Notes: a model not told the origin generated them from the sequence alone. DNA of 64,000 bases from Lutjanus erythropterus (GCA_020091685.1 CM034614.1:2570724-2634723), one strand, 5' to 3'; counted from the stretch's first letter, positions 21,940 to 34,296 are shown. Numbers and translations: made by a program.

Positions 21940-22030
21940 TCCCTCCTTCCTTCCTTCCTTTCTGTCCTTCTTTCTATTCCTTCACACCATCCCTCCCTCC
22001 CTCCTCTCTCCCTGTCCACCCCCCATCCCT
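21940..22030. repeat. pyrimidine-rich CCTT/CCCT low-complexity tract
   Basis: Runs of CCTT and CCCTC dominate this stretch. Confidence 0.8.
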
Positions 22031-22039
22031 CCTATTGCC

Positions 22040-22130
22040 TTTCTTTCTTACAGAAAAATCTAAAAGGCTGACATGCAAATGGGGCTTATTAAATCCTATT
22101 AGGCCGTCTGTCACAAGCCAGCAAAGAGAG
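22040..22130. promoter_or_regulatory. octamer-containing candidate element
   Basis: The POU octamer ATGCAAAT is present exactly at 22073-22080, followed by GGGGCTTATTAAATCC and GGCCGTCTGTCAC. It is a short repeat-free island between a CCTT tract and a GGA tract. Confidence 0.3.
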
Positions 22131-22138
22131 GGAGAGCG

Positions 22139-22183
22139 AAGGGGGGAGGAGGAGGAGGAGGAGGAAGAGGAGGAGGAGGGGGG
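22139..22183. repeat. (GGA)n low-complexity tract
   Basis: GGA triplets that translate as polyglutamate on the plus strand. Not a gene. Confidence 0.92.
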
Positions 22184-22309
22184 CAGGAATGAGAGACATT
22201 ATGATTTGAGCGAGGGAGAAACAGAGCGAGATAAACTGAGAAAAAGAAGGTCTGGTGGAAAGAAAGTGGTGAAAGAGATGCTTTTTACTACCAGCTCCTA
22301 GCCACTGTG

Positions 22310-23560
22310 TTTGTGCAGATATCTCCTGTGCATGAAATTAAGATCATGATCGATCATTTTTATAGGATAATTGTGACCTCAATTCATGCTTAATTGGTTC
22401 TATAGAGTCCTTTACTTTCTCCTGAAAATCTCTAATTTTATACGCTGCTGCAGGTTATCATGAGACTTTTTAATATACCCATTTTATCGTATCGTTTGAG
22501 ACGTAAATGATGGAGGCTTTTTAGGCCAATTTCTGATCAGTATAAAACTGTATCCTCTGAATGAGCTATCCAGTTCAGTTTGACTATGTTTCAGTTCTTG
22601 TGCACATTCACAAAGTGGAGACATGAAGGAGAGGAGGCACAGCCACGTCTTTGTGTCTGTATCACTGGAATCATCGGCGATTTTGAAAGAAAGCATTCAA
22701 ACCTTTTCAGGCTCGAATCAAGCCTCTCAGCACAGGTTTTATACATGAAAGTGGTTCTCACAGTGGAAGTGCTAATTGGAATTGACAGTAATGAAACACA
22801 AAGCAGGTGCTCGTGATACACGGAGAGAGGCACAGGTAGAAGGCCAGCGTGAGGTCAGTACGCACTGGTCTTTGTTTTTAGTCACGTCAGGAAAATAAAG
22901 GTTTTTTGACTTGTTGTACTTTAACAAAAGCAGTGTGCCTTGAATGTCTGAATGAATCAAATTCCTACAATATTTTTTTCTACTGTTCCATCTGCCTACA
23001 TTAGTTTTCCATTCACTGTATACAATAAAAGTCAAACTCTTGAAACTTGTTTGAGTTGTCTAACCTGTGGGGCCGTGGCTTTTTGTTTGAAATTGCGTTT
23101 AAATGTGAGGGGAAAAACTGAAATGTTAAAACTGTAATGACTCGTTCCAATTCAAAGACAAGTTTAATGAACAATTCTCTATTATTTTTTGTTAATTTAT
23201 TGTATTAATGTACCATATACATTAAATCAGTGGATCACAACCCAAAATAGGTTACAGAGCTGTTTTTATTAACTTTTATTTACCCCTAGAAATGTAACAG
23301 CCACCTCACTAATTATTAAAACTATAAACCAGCAGATTAGCTGCACCACTTTTGGTGCAGACACAAACTTGTAACCTGAAGCCTGGTGAGAAGTCAGGAA
23401 GGTAACAGGAACTAGTTCAGTTCAGTCTGGACCAAAGTGACCAACCAGCCAGCCAACTGACTGTAACTGACTGTGCAGCTAATAGAAAAGAAACTTAAGT
23501 CACTGCATCAATGAAAAGCTCAAACCACTTCATTACTCCAACAGCAGAAAGAGGAGACAG
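22310..23560. other. AT-rich intergenic stretch, nothing recognised
   Basis: No exon, RNA gene or confidently named repeat. Overlapping open frames at 22580-22833 on both strands are shadows of each other without family features. Confidence 0.4.
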
Positions 23561-23569
23561 ATTTCTGAA

Positions 23570-23900
23570 TTCATAATAGCGTGCTGTAGATTCTTTAGAT
23601 AACAAGCCCTTATTGGTACACCTCTCTCTGAGACATCACAGAGGTAGTAGGACGTATTTAACAGTTTAAGTGAAATTACCCTTAATTAGATACATTTTCT
23701 GGTAATTAACACGCGAGCAGACCTGTGACAGGTTAATGATGGAGGATGAAGATACTGAAAGTTACAGTAAAATTATCACCTTGTGAAAGTGTAATTTATA
23801 CGACTGCTTGGCGCACTTTTCACAAACATTAAATCAACCAATTTTAAGCGCCATCGGAGTTTTCTCTTTGCTCTTAATCACGGTTCTCATTGTCTTTTCT
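23570..23900. promoter_or_regulatory. candidate enhancer-like block
   Basis: CTTAATTAGA (23681-23690) and GGTAATTAAC (23701-23710) are 20 bases apart, with TTATTGG upstream and AATCAACCAATTTTAAGC downstream. Repeat-free and without coding features. Confidence 0.3.
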
Positions 23901-24149
23901 TGGCACGATTGGTGCTGGCGGGACAAAGTCGTGTACGTGAGCTAAACACTTCATGTAATCTGAATTTGCTCTGGGCAACATATTACAGGTTATTACTCCT
24001 CTCCTCCTTGTTCTCCCTCTCATCCCTCACTTCTCCTCCTCTCTGCTGCTCCTTCTCTTTGATTTTCTTTTTCAGTGATGAGACAGAGAGGAAGAAGGCC
24101 GCCTTTCTCCTGCCTGTCAATTATCCCCCCTGTCCGTCTCTCCGTCCGG

Positions 24150-24480
24150 CTTAATTGGCGTTTGGGAGACGCTAGCGCTGTCCCAGCGGGCTCGGACAGA
24201 ACAATGGAGGCCCATATAGCTGACCGGCCCTCGGCTCAGCCCAAATTGAATTGGAAATCTTCCATCTTCTCTTTAGCATAACAAAAGGGGTGCAGGGTTT
24301 TTAGACAAAGGGCCCGTTTTAATGGAGAAAATCAATCTCTGGGAGGAAGCGGCCGCATTGTCTCCCATCAGCTGTACAGGTGTGTCTCGCCCACGGCGGC
24401 CTTAATCAGAGGTGGCAGGGGAGAGATCTGGAAGCTACATCTCTGTCACTGTGTGGAAGACTGGCAGCCGGGGTGGAGGG
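24150..24480. promoter_or_regulatory. candidate conserved non-coding block with SOX site
   Basis: Comparatively GC-rich, repeat-free sequence. ACAATGG lies at 24201-24207, with CCAAATTGAATTGG, TTTTAATGG and AAATCAATCTCTGG downstream. There is no splice-bounded open frame with recognisable protein. Confidence 0.3.
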
Positions 24481-24599
24481 AGGAAGAGGAGCGTGTGCCT
24501 GTGTGTCTGATGTGGTTCAAGCATGGACACTGCGAAAGTTTCAGCTTTACATCCCCTGTGGACTGGACCGAATCTCAGCACAATGAACTCTTCTTGATG

Positions 24600-24829
24600 G
24601 CTTCAGGAAGGCCAGATGTGTGATAAACACATTTTCAAACTGAGCAGATTAAGTGTTCTGCGCAGTACCCTAAACTCAAAGGAGAACCCTACTGCTGACA
24701 CCGGACGAGTCAAATCTTTACACCTCATCCCCTACGACCAAGACCTTCAGTCTTGATGGAAAACACTTGACCATCAGCAGAGGTTAAAACACATTTTTCA
24801 TTTGAATCCAGGTGCGACTCACTTATTCA
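24600..24829. other. intergenic stretch, nothing recognised
   Basis: No feature recognised. Confidence 0.35.
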
Positions 24830-25110
24830 AGTCTCACGTGTTTTCAGTCTAGTTATGAACAGAGCTGGAGCCTTGAAACTTGAGACTCAAAAACACTTGA
24901 CTCACAATTTTCATGTGAAGACTTGTGACATGAGTGAAAAACTGGACATGGACTTGACCCAAAAGACTTGTGACTTCACCCTGACGACCTGTGCATTGAG
25001 ACTGGCAACGAGAGTTGTTCTGAACTTCCCCCAAAATACCTGTGACTTTACCGACAGACTAGTGTAGACTTACCCTAAAAGACTTGTAAATTTACCTGAA
25101 GGGCTTTAAA
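24830..25110 (+). repeat. degenerate GACTTGTGACTT tandem repeat
   Basis: Phrases such as AAGACTTGTGACTTCACC, AATACCTGTGACTTTACC and AAGACTTGTAAATTTACC recur with a period of about 30-60 bases. This is a minisatellite of a kind common in fish genomes. Open frames across it on both strands are artefacts. Confidence 0.65.
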
Positions 25111-25724
25111 CTTTATCTGCACCTTCTCCTTACAGGAAGTCAAGTTGTAAATACAAGCACTGATGACTCTTTCAGGAAATTTTTGTGACAGTCAAATACA
25201 AAAATGTTTGCTTTGAGTTGTCAGTGTCAGGTTCTCCATGTAGGGGTTTTACTGCTCCTTTATCAGGATGTGATGGCTGAAAGAACCTTGGAGTCTTGCT
25301 CACTCTATGATATGCTGCTACGCTGATGTTCAAAAGAGGAAGCGTCTATTGAAAAGAGGGATATAAAAATCCCCAGAGCTCAGCTTCTTCCCCGTCTTCT
25401 CTTGAAGGAGCCAAAAAGAAAAAAAAAACAAACCTGCCGCCAAGAGAGAAGATTTGGAGAGACATGGATTTGGTGGCTGAGATTGTTGTCAGACTACAAT
25501 GTTGAGAAGGTACAAGTGAACAAAGTGGATCGCCTGGAGCTGAGAGGATACTGTGGATTACAGTGGCAGAGAGCTCGCTGTCCTCTCTGCTCTGCCTCTC
25601 ACATGTGCACACACAGCTTTATTATCAGCTGGAGCGAAAAATAAATCAGAGAAGCTTTTTTATTCCTCTTTCAAAAATTAGAAACTGACCAAAAAACACC
25701 ATGAAAAATCACAAATAGGCACAT

Positions 25725-26240
25725 TAGCATGAGGCAGCACAGTGGCTCAGCAGGTCAGGTTAATGAGAAACTCTACATTTCAGGTCTGAATGTATGTATT
25801 AAGGGCTGACTCACCGCGCACCAAAGCTGAAAACACCAGGCGCTCTTCTGAAAACACCCAGCTGGCAGTGCTTGAGAGCGCTTTGGAGTTGCAGCGCTTT
25901 GGTTGCTATGATACGAAACATCCGCAGAAGTAACGGTTAATTTATGTGTCGCAAGCACCTAATTTCGCAGAGAGTTTCTGCTGTCGACAAATACTGAATG
26001 TAAAAATGTCGGCACGAGGTAGAACACTTTGCTGTGGTCCTTGCTGTTGGTGAAGGGTCGGCTGGAGCACACAGAGGAAGAGGACGGACGCTCAGGTTAA
26101 TGTGGGTTCTCAAGACTTTGTGGGCGAGGAAACGTTGCGGCGAGTGCCATCGTTCTGAAGTTGGACAGAGTCCGGTTCAATGTGTACTTTAATATGAGCA
26201 GGACGCAGTTTGCAGCAGGGATACATGCTTACATTTTTAA
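25725..26240 (+). mobile_element. probable DNA-transposon-derived repeat fragment
   Basis: GCAGCACAGTGGCTCAGCAGGTCAG resembles a GGCACGGTGGCTCAGTGGTTAG phrase common in teleost repeats. It is followed by GCGC-rich inverted segments (CAGGCGCTCTTC and GAGAGCGCTTTGG) and GGTTGCTATGATACG, phrases I associate with non-autonomous DNA elements. Ends and family are uncertain. Confidence 0.35.
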
Positions 26241-26249
26241 ACACTGGTC

Positions 26250-26925
26250 CCATGGATCCCACTCACTAACCCAAAAAGTTAGCAGTTAAAAATATCAGGT
26301 TAGCAGAATAAATTTTTGTGGAATATCTTTGGGGTTTTAGAGCGACAGAGCAAAACATTTAAAGACATCAAATTATATGGACTGTTTTCTGACATTTTAT
26401 AGATGGTGCAGCCCTAGATTAAACATGACAATTAACTTTATTCTTTGTTGTTTTTTGATAACTGCAAATAAATAAAACAGTTTGAGCAGGTACAATCAAA
26501 AATAGACTTGGAAAGTAAAAATAGACCCTGGCAGGTCTTTAATAACAGCAGGTCTTCTGATGTTCAAGTTTTCATGCATGAGTAAACACTGACTTCTTAC
26601 TTTATTTATCTTATAAATGGATTACAAAAAAATCTACCTCTACTACTTTAAATGTCAAGTATTAATGCGCCCAGCTGAGGTCCCTGTGAAAAGTAGTTTT
26701 TGTGCATTAACTTGGACAATAGCGTCATACCTTTTGGATTTAAGTGTGATGGGTGTTTCCTTGAATGATTTCATTGTCCAAACATTATTTGTGAATGAGG
26801 CCATAATCTGCCACAGCTAACTGACATCTTTCTCTCTGCCTGTCTGTTTCCTGTTTTTCTGTCAGTGTCTCTCAGCCGGTCTGTCGGTGCTGTTAAGGAG
26901 TAGTCTTTCAGGTCTGGGTGTTTTG
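26250..26925. other. AT-rich intergenic stretch, nothing recognised
   Basis: No exon or confidently named repeat. Confidence 0.4.
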
Positions 26926-26994
26926 ATAAGGTGAGTGTTTGTGTTTATCTGCGCGCTCCCAGCTCTGCGCATTACCATGAGAATGGTTTAAGCC

Positions 26995-27140
26995 CTGTGC
27001 TAATCCTCTGTGTCTCTGTTGTAATAAATGTCTTCATTCACACACTCCGCGGCAGAGAGGGGATAGGAATACACGGCGGCAGCAAACATATCGCCTTCCC
27101 AAGGATGATGCAGTCAAACATGTCACCTTGTGTTGACCTG
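26995..27140. promoter_or_regulatory. candidate conserved non-coding block
   Basis: Balanced, repeat-free sequence with several CpGs (CTCCGCGGCAGAG, ACACGGCGGCAGC) in an otherwise AT-rich area. No exon supported. Confidence 0.2.
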
Positions 27141-28730
27141 AAACTGTAGCATCTGTCTTGGACCAATCAACACCGTCAAGAAATACTCAAATTTGTGCGT
27201 GACATCAGATGAAAACAGCATCGTTCTGCACATTTTTAGTTTTTTTAAAAAAAAGATGAAATTCAGGAAAAACATTGTTGGGATCTTATTGGACATATAT
27301 CTGAGGCCTGTATTTAAAATGAAGTAAAAGTAAATATCTGCAGTGTAACAGGATTGTTCAGTCAGTATGTTTGTCAAGTAAATACATTTTATCAAATATA
27401 AAAAATATTACAGCTTACAGTACAATGACTCATGTCAAAGCAGGAAGCTGTTCAAAGACCTGAGAGCAGCTGGAGAAACTGTTTTTATCCTACAGAACTG
27501 ATGAAATATCAGTACAGTGAACTGTAAAAACTAAAAGGCTGAGAAAACACAACATTTCAAAGAATCTTATTTCAGTAGGATTTTGAGTTTTGACTCCAAC
27601 TCATACTCATAAGTTTGTGTTTGTGTTTGTGTTTTTCCTGTGTACCTCTATAACGTGTTACGTTAGCCAATCACCAGCATGATTAGATCTTGGTACAAGC
27701 ATGCTGCGTGCTTATTGGTTCACTGATGAGAAATGCTCTGTAGATACTGAAATTTGCATCAAATGACACTGGAGTTTGGTCAGTTTGATCAGTGCTGTAA
27801 ATGTATTGAAGTTTGGTACCCAGCCCCAAGTGGAAGCCAAGACGGACATCTGTTTCTCTATTTTTTAAAAGATTTCTTTTCAGTATATTGAGCCGAGATG
27901 CAGAATTAATCACAAATGGTCACCACGTGCTTAGTATAAATACAATAAATGTGCATATGAAGGATCATTGTGCTTAAAACCTGTCATGTGGACATGCATG
28001 TCCTATACCTTTTGAGCCATGTGAATATCATTTTAATAGCTTCTGACAGGCACTTCAACACTGTAGATACAGTAAATACAGAGTACAGATAAATGCAATG
28101 GATTTGCTGCATTTCTTTTCATTTAGCACGATCCAACATACTATTTCCAAAAAGAGCATTCAGTGTGTGTGTGGGTGCATTTTAGAGGAGCTATTTCGAG
28201 CTGTTTCAAATCTCTGTGAAGCCTGGATGTTGTATAATCTCTGACGGGGACAAACTGGATTCAAACAAAATGAAGGGTTGATGTAAAGAGTGATTCTCTG
28301 ACAGGTGAGCGGCAAATGGGAAAGCCGTTATGACTGTCATGATTATAAGCTGTGCGTGAAATGTGAAGGGTCTCAAAGCCTGTATCTGACACGCAGGACC
28401 CTGGAGAAACCTCAGATATCCAAAAATTAAAGGAGCTATTTAGTTATTTTTATCTGTACTGTAAAATGCATGTATATCCATGCAGATTGTCATAGGATAC
28501 TTCATTCACACAGTTATAACATGTCAGTCACAACAGCTTTATTTTATGAAATGTCACAGATGTAATTATAGTTTATTGGATTCAAATAAGGATGAGCAGC
28601 ACAGCAAACACTGATTCTCCGCTCAGTTAGTTTTTCAATGAGCCATTCTCACTCTCTCTCCACTCTGTGCCTCACTCCCCCCCTCCCCCACGTCTCCCTT
28701 GAGACTCACCCTGGTCACCCGGAGTTTTCA
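27141..28730. other. AT-rich intergenic stretch, nothing recognised
   Basis: No gene. The triple GTGTTT run near 27617 is simple sequence. Confidence 0.4.
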
Positions 28731-28734
28731 CCAC

Positions 28735-28800
28735 ACAAAGCAGTCTATTAAAAAGCCTTTAGCGAGGCCATTCACTCGCAGTCTGCTTTCGCTGAGATGA
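28735..28800. promoter_or_regulatory. short candidate regulatory element
   Basis: TCTATTAAAAAGCCTTTAGC and CGAGGCCATTCACTCGCAG form a repeat-free island just before a TG/G-run microsatellite (28828-28860). Weak call from composition. Confidence 0.2.
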
Positions 28801-29387
28801 GGAATGGGTTTAGGGTTAAGGTTGGAGTGTGTGTGTGTGTGCATGGGGTGGGGGGGGGGGTTTGTTGATGTTTAGCATGTAAGGTCTAGGCCTTTGGGCC
28901 ATCTGGAACATCACACCCAAGAGGTTTAGCGTGTCAAAACGTCATATAATCCCATATAATCCTATATAAATGTGTTAATAATACTAATACTACACACTGT
29001 ATGTTTCATTCCTCATCCTTACAATTGTAATTCAAGTCTGACATAACATTACGTCACAAATCAAAAGAAAATATCACAGTGCTGCCGGCACCGTTTGACT
29101 GATCTCCTGGAGGAGCAGTTCACAAACTCCACAGCGACAAACACCAGACAGGTGCTCGTACTGTACAGTCAGCACACACTCATCATCGCGTGTGTGTATG
29201 GGTGTGTGTTTAAACACTGAAGAGGAGCTGCCAGGATCGCAAGCTAGTCACCCACTTAAAAATGATCAATTTTAGTACAACACACGCTGCATCCCAAAGT
29301 AAAGACGCACCAAAACCACATGATATTTGAAATGCAAAGAAAAAAAATATTTTCCTGTTGTTTACAGCTTGCATTACTTAATGTTGT

Positions 29388-29580
29388 GGGGTCTGAATAC
29401 AAAGTACCGTCCCTGATTGTCAGCAGGATTATGGAAAAACTACTGGCCCAGTTTTCATGAAACCTGGTGGAAGGATGTAGCATCGGTCAAGGAAGAAACC
29501 ATTAAAGTTTGGAGTGGATACACAAATTATTTCATTTTTGTTGCAAGATAGGGCATTTGGCCTCTGCAGAATAAATTATA
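29388..29580 (+). mobile_element. dispersed teleost repeat fragment
   Basis: Contains CAGCAGGATTATGGAAAAAC, CATGAAACCTGGTGGAAGG, AAGGAAGAAACCATTAAAG and GATAGGGCATTTGGCCTC. I recall these phrases from a widespread fish repeat but cannot name the family safely. Its edges are not resolved. Confidence 0.55.
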
Positions 29581-31140
29581 TCTTATCCAGTAAATCCAAC
29601 TTGAAAAAGTCAACTTAAACTTTCACTTTCAAATAACTACTGTTGTTTTTCCAGTAATACACGTGAACATAACAAACAGAAATCGATTATCACAAATGTA
29701 CCAAAGTAATTCAGTTACTTCACTTCAACTTTCACCACATAACTCCTCTCACTCTAAGCAAACATGAATTAAGCCTCAGTAGATCTGAGGGCCAAGGTCA
29801 TGCAAGCCTCAATGTGAAGATCAACCATTTCTATTCCCAGAGAGCATCTCTGTCAAGATTCTTTACTAATGGCGAAGGCTGGGACGGCACAGCGAGGCAG
29901 AGACATAGAGCAGGACGGAGCAATAGAACAGAAGACGCCTGAAACCCACAGTTAGCCTTTGCACCTTCCTGTTTGAAGAAGATGAAGGGATCTGTGGGGA
30001 GGAAGGTGAGATGGCAAACCTCTTCAACCCCTTTGATGCTCAAACGGCAGCAGGAGATCAGAGACGGCCAGATGGAGAAAGGGAACGGAGGGAAGAGCAA
30101 CAACATATTGTGAAAAGACGGGAGAGAACGAAAGCGTAGATGGAAGGAGGAGAGTAAGTAGAAAGACAGAGATGGAGATCCACGGCAGCAAAAACATCCA
30201 TGTCAAAGATACGTCTCCCTGGCTGTGTTAAGTGCACTGGTATCGAAGCAGAGCATTTAGTCTGGTGCTGTCCTATACACAAACACATGAAAGCTACATA
30301 ATAGTGAGGATCTCCATGCCGACATGTGTGTGTGTGTGTGTTTGTACTGATGTGTGTGTTCACCACAATAAGCAGATTGTCTAGCCAACATGCATCTTTC
30401 TGTCCAGCAGCCAAATGGAAAATGACACCAAGGCATTGGCTTTGCACTGCACACACATACACACATCTTTGTATTGCTACTGCTACGAGGACCCTCTGTG
30501 ATTAAATTCATTCTTTAATCCCCAGCCCAAAAACAGCTTTGATCATAACCCTTACAATTACCGTGTCCTCGGACCAAACGACATTCCTGCATTTAAAAAA
30601 AAAAAAAAACACACAAGGGCCTGTCTCAGTAGGGACATGGTAGACATTGATGAGTCTGAAGGTGAATCAGATGCCAAAACACTGTAGTTATTAGTCATCA
30701 TGCATTGTTACAGTCGGCAGGTAAACTGTAGAAAGATAGCACAAACTGTATATTACAAGGTAATCTACATGGGATGTGCATATTTGATTGGACAGAGCGG
30801 TTTGTTACACAGAACCACCTGAGAAGACATCCCTGGACACTGTTTGGAAAAGGGGAGACACTTTCCAAACACTAAAAAAAGCCACTGATCGCTTTCTGTA
30901 CGAATGTCCAGACATTGTTGATGGTAAATGTATTCAGTTAAAACAATAAATACCTCAGAGTGCAATAAATATGACCCGAGAAAGGTGAGTTTATGCGTTT
31001 AAGTGATTTATGCGCGTTTTGTTCAACACACAGACGTAGTTTACTACAAGCACACACACTCATGGTTTGCAGTGGGATGAGAGATGGATGGGCAAATATT
31101 GAGCTGTGACAGAGTAAACAATGCCCTGGTAACCAGATGG
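29581..31140. other. intergenic stretch, nothing recognised
   Basis: No gene. Minus-strand open frames at 29831-30511 overlap each other in different frames and include TG-repeat translation. Confidence 0.4.
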
Positions 31141-31147
31141 CTGGACT

Positions 31148-31148
<1 letters not shown>

Positions 31149-31185
<37 letters not shown>
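31149..31185. repeat. (CA)n microsatellite
   Basis: 37-base CA tract. Confidence 0.96.
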
Positions 31186-31186
<1 letters not shown>

Positions 31187-31189
31187 TTG

Positions 31190-31876
31190 ACAATGTCTAT
31201 CAAATCTCAATAGCTGGAGGCTCGAATGAAAACCACCGCAGGGAGAGACAGAATGAGAGGCTTGTTTTACAGCTCAGATATCCTCAACCCATTTATCATC
31301 GTCTCTCTCTCCGCATCTGAACATCCTTCTCTACCTCCATCCATCCAACACTTACTTCTCCCTTCCCTACATCTCTTTATCTCCTCTTTCGTTTTATCTT
31401 TTCTTTTCCCCGTTCTTCCTGACAGCAAATGAGCTGACACAGACGCACATGCCTTGAGAAGAAACAGACATGGTGAAATGTAAAGAGGTCTATTAATAAA
31501 CCATAATAATTCCATCCACTATCCGTCCCCAAGAGAATAAAATCCATAAGTCCAGTTTGAGCGAATTAATGTGAGTTTAAAGGCACAAAAAAAGCATATA
31601 ATCCTATGAGACGGGATTTTACAACCCTAGAAAGTTGAGAACAGGTTCAACCTTTTTGCCACACGACTCAACCCCTGCTGTGCAAAGGCCAAACTTATAT
31701 TGACAGGCAAACCAGGAGACTTCTTGGTGCAAGAAATAGACTTGTCAAGGCCAGAATGATCACTGAAACTTATCAATAAAGCAATATGCAAATAGTGCAG
31801 CTCTGCAGAAAACAGATGCACACAGAGCCACTGATTCAGAACTGTGGACAGCTCCTTCACTGCTGACGGCCTCAGC
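31190..31876. other. intergenic stretch with a pyrimidine-rich segment
   Basis: A T/C-rich segment lies near 31300-31420. No gene recognised. Confidence 0.4.
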
Positions 31877-31897
31877 TTCAGCACCACGGTCAGCGAC
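31877..31897 (+). promoter_or_regulatory. RE1/NRSE silencer element (REST binding site)
   Basis: Starting at 31877 the sequence reads TTCAGCACCACGGTCAGCGA and one more C. The canonical 21-base RE1 has A instead of T at position 14 and C instead of A at position 20, so 19 of 21 positions match, and both conserved halves (TTCAGCACCACGG and CAGCG) are intact. REST silences neuronal genes in non-neuronal cells (established knowledge). No neuronal gene is within the window, so the target is unknown. Confidence 0.6.
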
Positions 31898-31899
31898 AC

Positions 31900-32835
31900 C
31901 TCAGCCTTCTCCTTTTTTAATGAATTTAATATTTGTGCCCAAATTAGAGGGCAGAGCACTAACAAATTAGACAAAATAGAATGATTGTTTTTGATACTGT
32001 GACAGGAGACTTGCTTGCTCACATGATCATGACAGAAACTGTGCGGTGGACATGTGAGACCTTAATACATTGCAAAATTATGTGTAAGGCCAAAAGTTTA
32101 GGTAACTTTTGTGTGATAAATGCAAACTTTATTCTGCTTGATGCACTTCTCTCAGCGTCTGTGCTACTTGCATCCACATATGGTGGTAAATTTAAGAAAA
32201 AGAAAACATAAACCGTCTTAGTAAGATCACCACAAATCAAAAACTGTAATATTTATTTAAGTATTTAGGATTGTACATAATTGCTGTGTCATCCCCTCTC
32301 TCTCAACCCCCTTTCCTGTCTGCTCCTCAGCTGTCCTGTCCAATAAAAGCAAAAAAGCCCAAACAAATAACCTAAAATAAACGAATTCTGAATGTAAAGG
32401 CCTCATATAAAAGCAAGGCCATTTTTCACAACCTGAAAACCCCAAATGTGTTCTTTAATTGATTAAATGAAAGAGCTGCAGAGGATCCAAACAAAAATCA
32501 ATGAATTCATTTATCAACTTTTTAACATTGAGACCTGTGAGGTAAATGTTTTGAACAAGGATTTCTATCCTGAAGGACGATATAAATGCTTTTTACAAAC
32601 AGTGCTTCCTCAAATACCACGTTTCTCAATTATGATCTGGTACAAAAATTAATACAGTCTTTATTAACTTAAGTGTTACTTACAACTCCAAAGAAACAAC
32701 ATGAAAATTACCTTCAACCCATTACAAAGTAGTACTCAGTTATGACATTTATACACATTATCATGTTAGTAATAGAGAGCATCATTTACATCTTAAACTG
32801 CCTTATAAACTAGTTAGAAACTTAAGTCCAGTGTG
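31900..32835. other. AT-rich intergenic stretch, nothing recognised
   Basis: No gene or confidently named repeat. Confidence 0.4.
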
Positions 32836-32839
32836 GGAA

Positions 32840-33035
32840 AAAATATAACTATCGATCATTTTCTTTATCAATTAATCTGCCAGTTATTTTCTTGATTAAT
32901 TAATTAGTTGTTTGTTCCATAAAATGTCTAAGGAACTAAAGAAGCCATAACAGATTTACATTTGAGAAGCTGAAATCAGAGAATTTGGATATATTTAAAT
33001 TAAAATAAAGACTTGAAATGATGAAATGAATAAAA
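32840..33035 (+). mobile_element. SINE-like teleost repeat copy (GGGCTGCAACTAAC family)
   Basis: ATCGATCATTTTCTTTATCAATTAATCTGCCAG, TTTTCTTGATTAATTAATTAG, CATAAAATGTCTAAGG and TTTGAGAAGCTGAAATCAGAG follow each other in the order I recall for this common percomorph repeat. It is the best-preserved of several copies in the window. It is diverged and not coding. Confidence 0.65.
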
Positions 33036-33425
33036 AAAAAACATTTGCTTCTACTGATGATTTAGTAAGTTTGACTGTGGACACAAAGCTCACCTGTTGT
33101 ATGTCGACACTGTCAGACCTGCATGGTAGCTCCATTCAGGTAAAGTTTATAAAGGTTTATAGCAACCAAATAAGGCTTTATGAGTAATGTGTTACCAATA
33201 TGAAACAGAGCAAGCTGTGGTTAACTAAATACAAAATCTACTTAGTCAAAGCGGCTGCTTTGATGCCAACGTATTTACCACACACACTTGCACATGCACG
33301 TGCACACTTACAATTACCATATGCTGTTGTGGCGTCTTTGTATCTGAGGCCTAACCTGTATAATAGGTGTCACATTAGCAAGACAACAAATCAAACCATC
33401 CTTCATTTCCCAGGCCTCTCCTCTG
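33036..33425. other. intergenic stretch, nothing recognised
   Basis: No gene seen. Confidence 0.35.
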
Positions 33426-33429
33426 CTCC

Positions 33430-33575
33430 ACAGCTGTAGGCCTCTCTTTGTTGTCAGGGGAGTTTCTAATTAATATGATAAATAAGATGGCGGGTTCGAC
33501 TCCCCGATGCTTTTTAATTGGAGGAAGCCTTGAATGGCACGCGGGCAGAGGCAGAGATTAGCGGGTTATTTGTGA
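33430..33575. promoter_or_regulatory. candidate conserved non-coding block
   Basis: CTTTGTTG (SOX-like, about 33446), TTCTAATTAATATG and TTTTTAATTGG are grouped around GGCGGGTTCGACTCCCCG. The last phrase imitates a tRNA B box but has no tRNA context. Repeat-free. Confidence 0.3.
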
Positions 33576-33979
33576 GTGTTTTGTATGAGGACGGGAGGGA
33601 GAGAGAATTTTTATCCTTGCAGTGATTTCCTGTCTCATTGTGATACTCGACTCAGTGTAACACACATGCATGCACGCACACACACACACACACAGCCCAG
33701 CGGGATTTGAGAGACAGCTGACAGTCTGGTTTCATGAGCCGCCATGTTAGCACTTCCTGACAATCAAACCCACATTCACATAGTTCCGTTTCCTGATCGG
33801 CTTCAATAACGCGCACACCATTTACTCAAACCCAACAAGTATGGAGCATCTGCAAGTGCACTGACACCACAACATGTGAAGCTTTATAAAAACATCATGG
33901 AAAGTAAAGTCACACACTCTACTGTTGCACGGTGCACATGGACCCGAGCACAGATCGAGGAACTGTGCAGAAGTGAGCT

Positions 33980-34140
33980 GCTGCAGACGGCTCACGGTCT
34001 CTAACAACTGAGCCACCAAAGTGCCCCAGGGCATTCTGTATCTGATCTATAAGGTGTCAAGAATCGAACCGGTATCGTTTCAAGTATCGGGACACTTAAA
34101 CTTTTTCGTATTGGTACCAAAGTCAAACTTGTGATATCCT
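33980..34140 (-). mobile_element. fragment of dispersed DNA-type repeat
   Basis: ACTGAGCCACCAAAGTGCC read in reverse is GGCACTTTGGTGGCTCAGT, a common teleost repeat phrase. The adjacent GAATCGAACCGGTATCG and AAGTATCGGGACAC also read as repeat-derived sequence. Family not assigned. Confidence 0.35.
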
Positions 34141-34296
34141 GACAACACAAACACACTCATGTTGACTGTTTTGTGAACATCTGGTCCATTTTTTTTTAAA
34201 AAGAATTTGAACCAAAAAATTTCTCTACGGTCGGATGTTTGCAACTTTACTTTTGTTTTTTGCCGTGTTTTGCAGTGCTTGATGTAGTGCATGATC

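Noticed and set aside
33490..33510. tRNA-like B box GGGTTCGACTCCCC
   Set aside because: No A box, acceptor stem or anticodon arm upstream, and the stem pairing is imperfect. It lies in a repeat-free candidate regulatory block.
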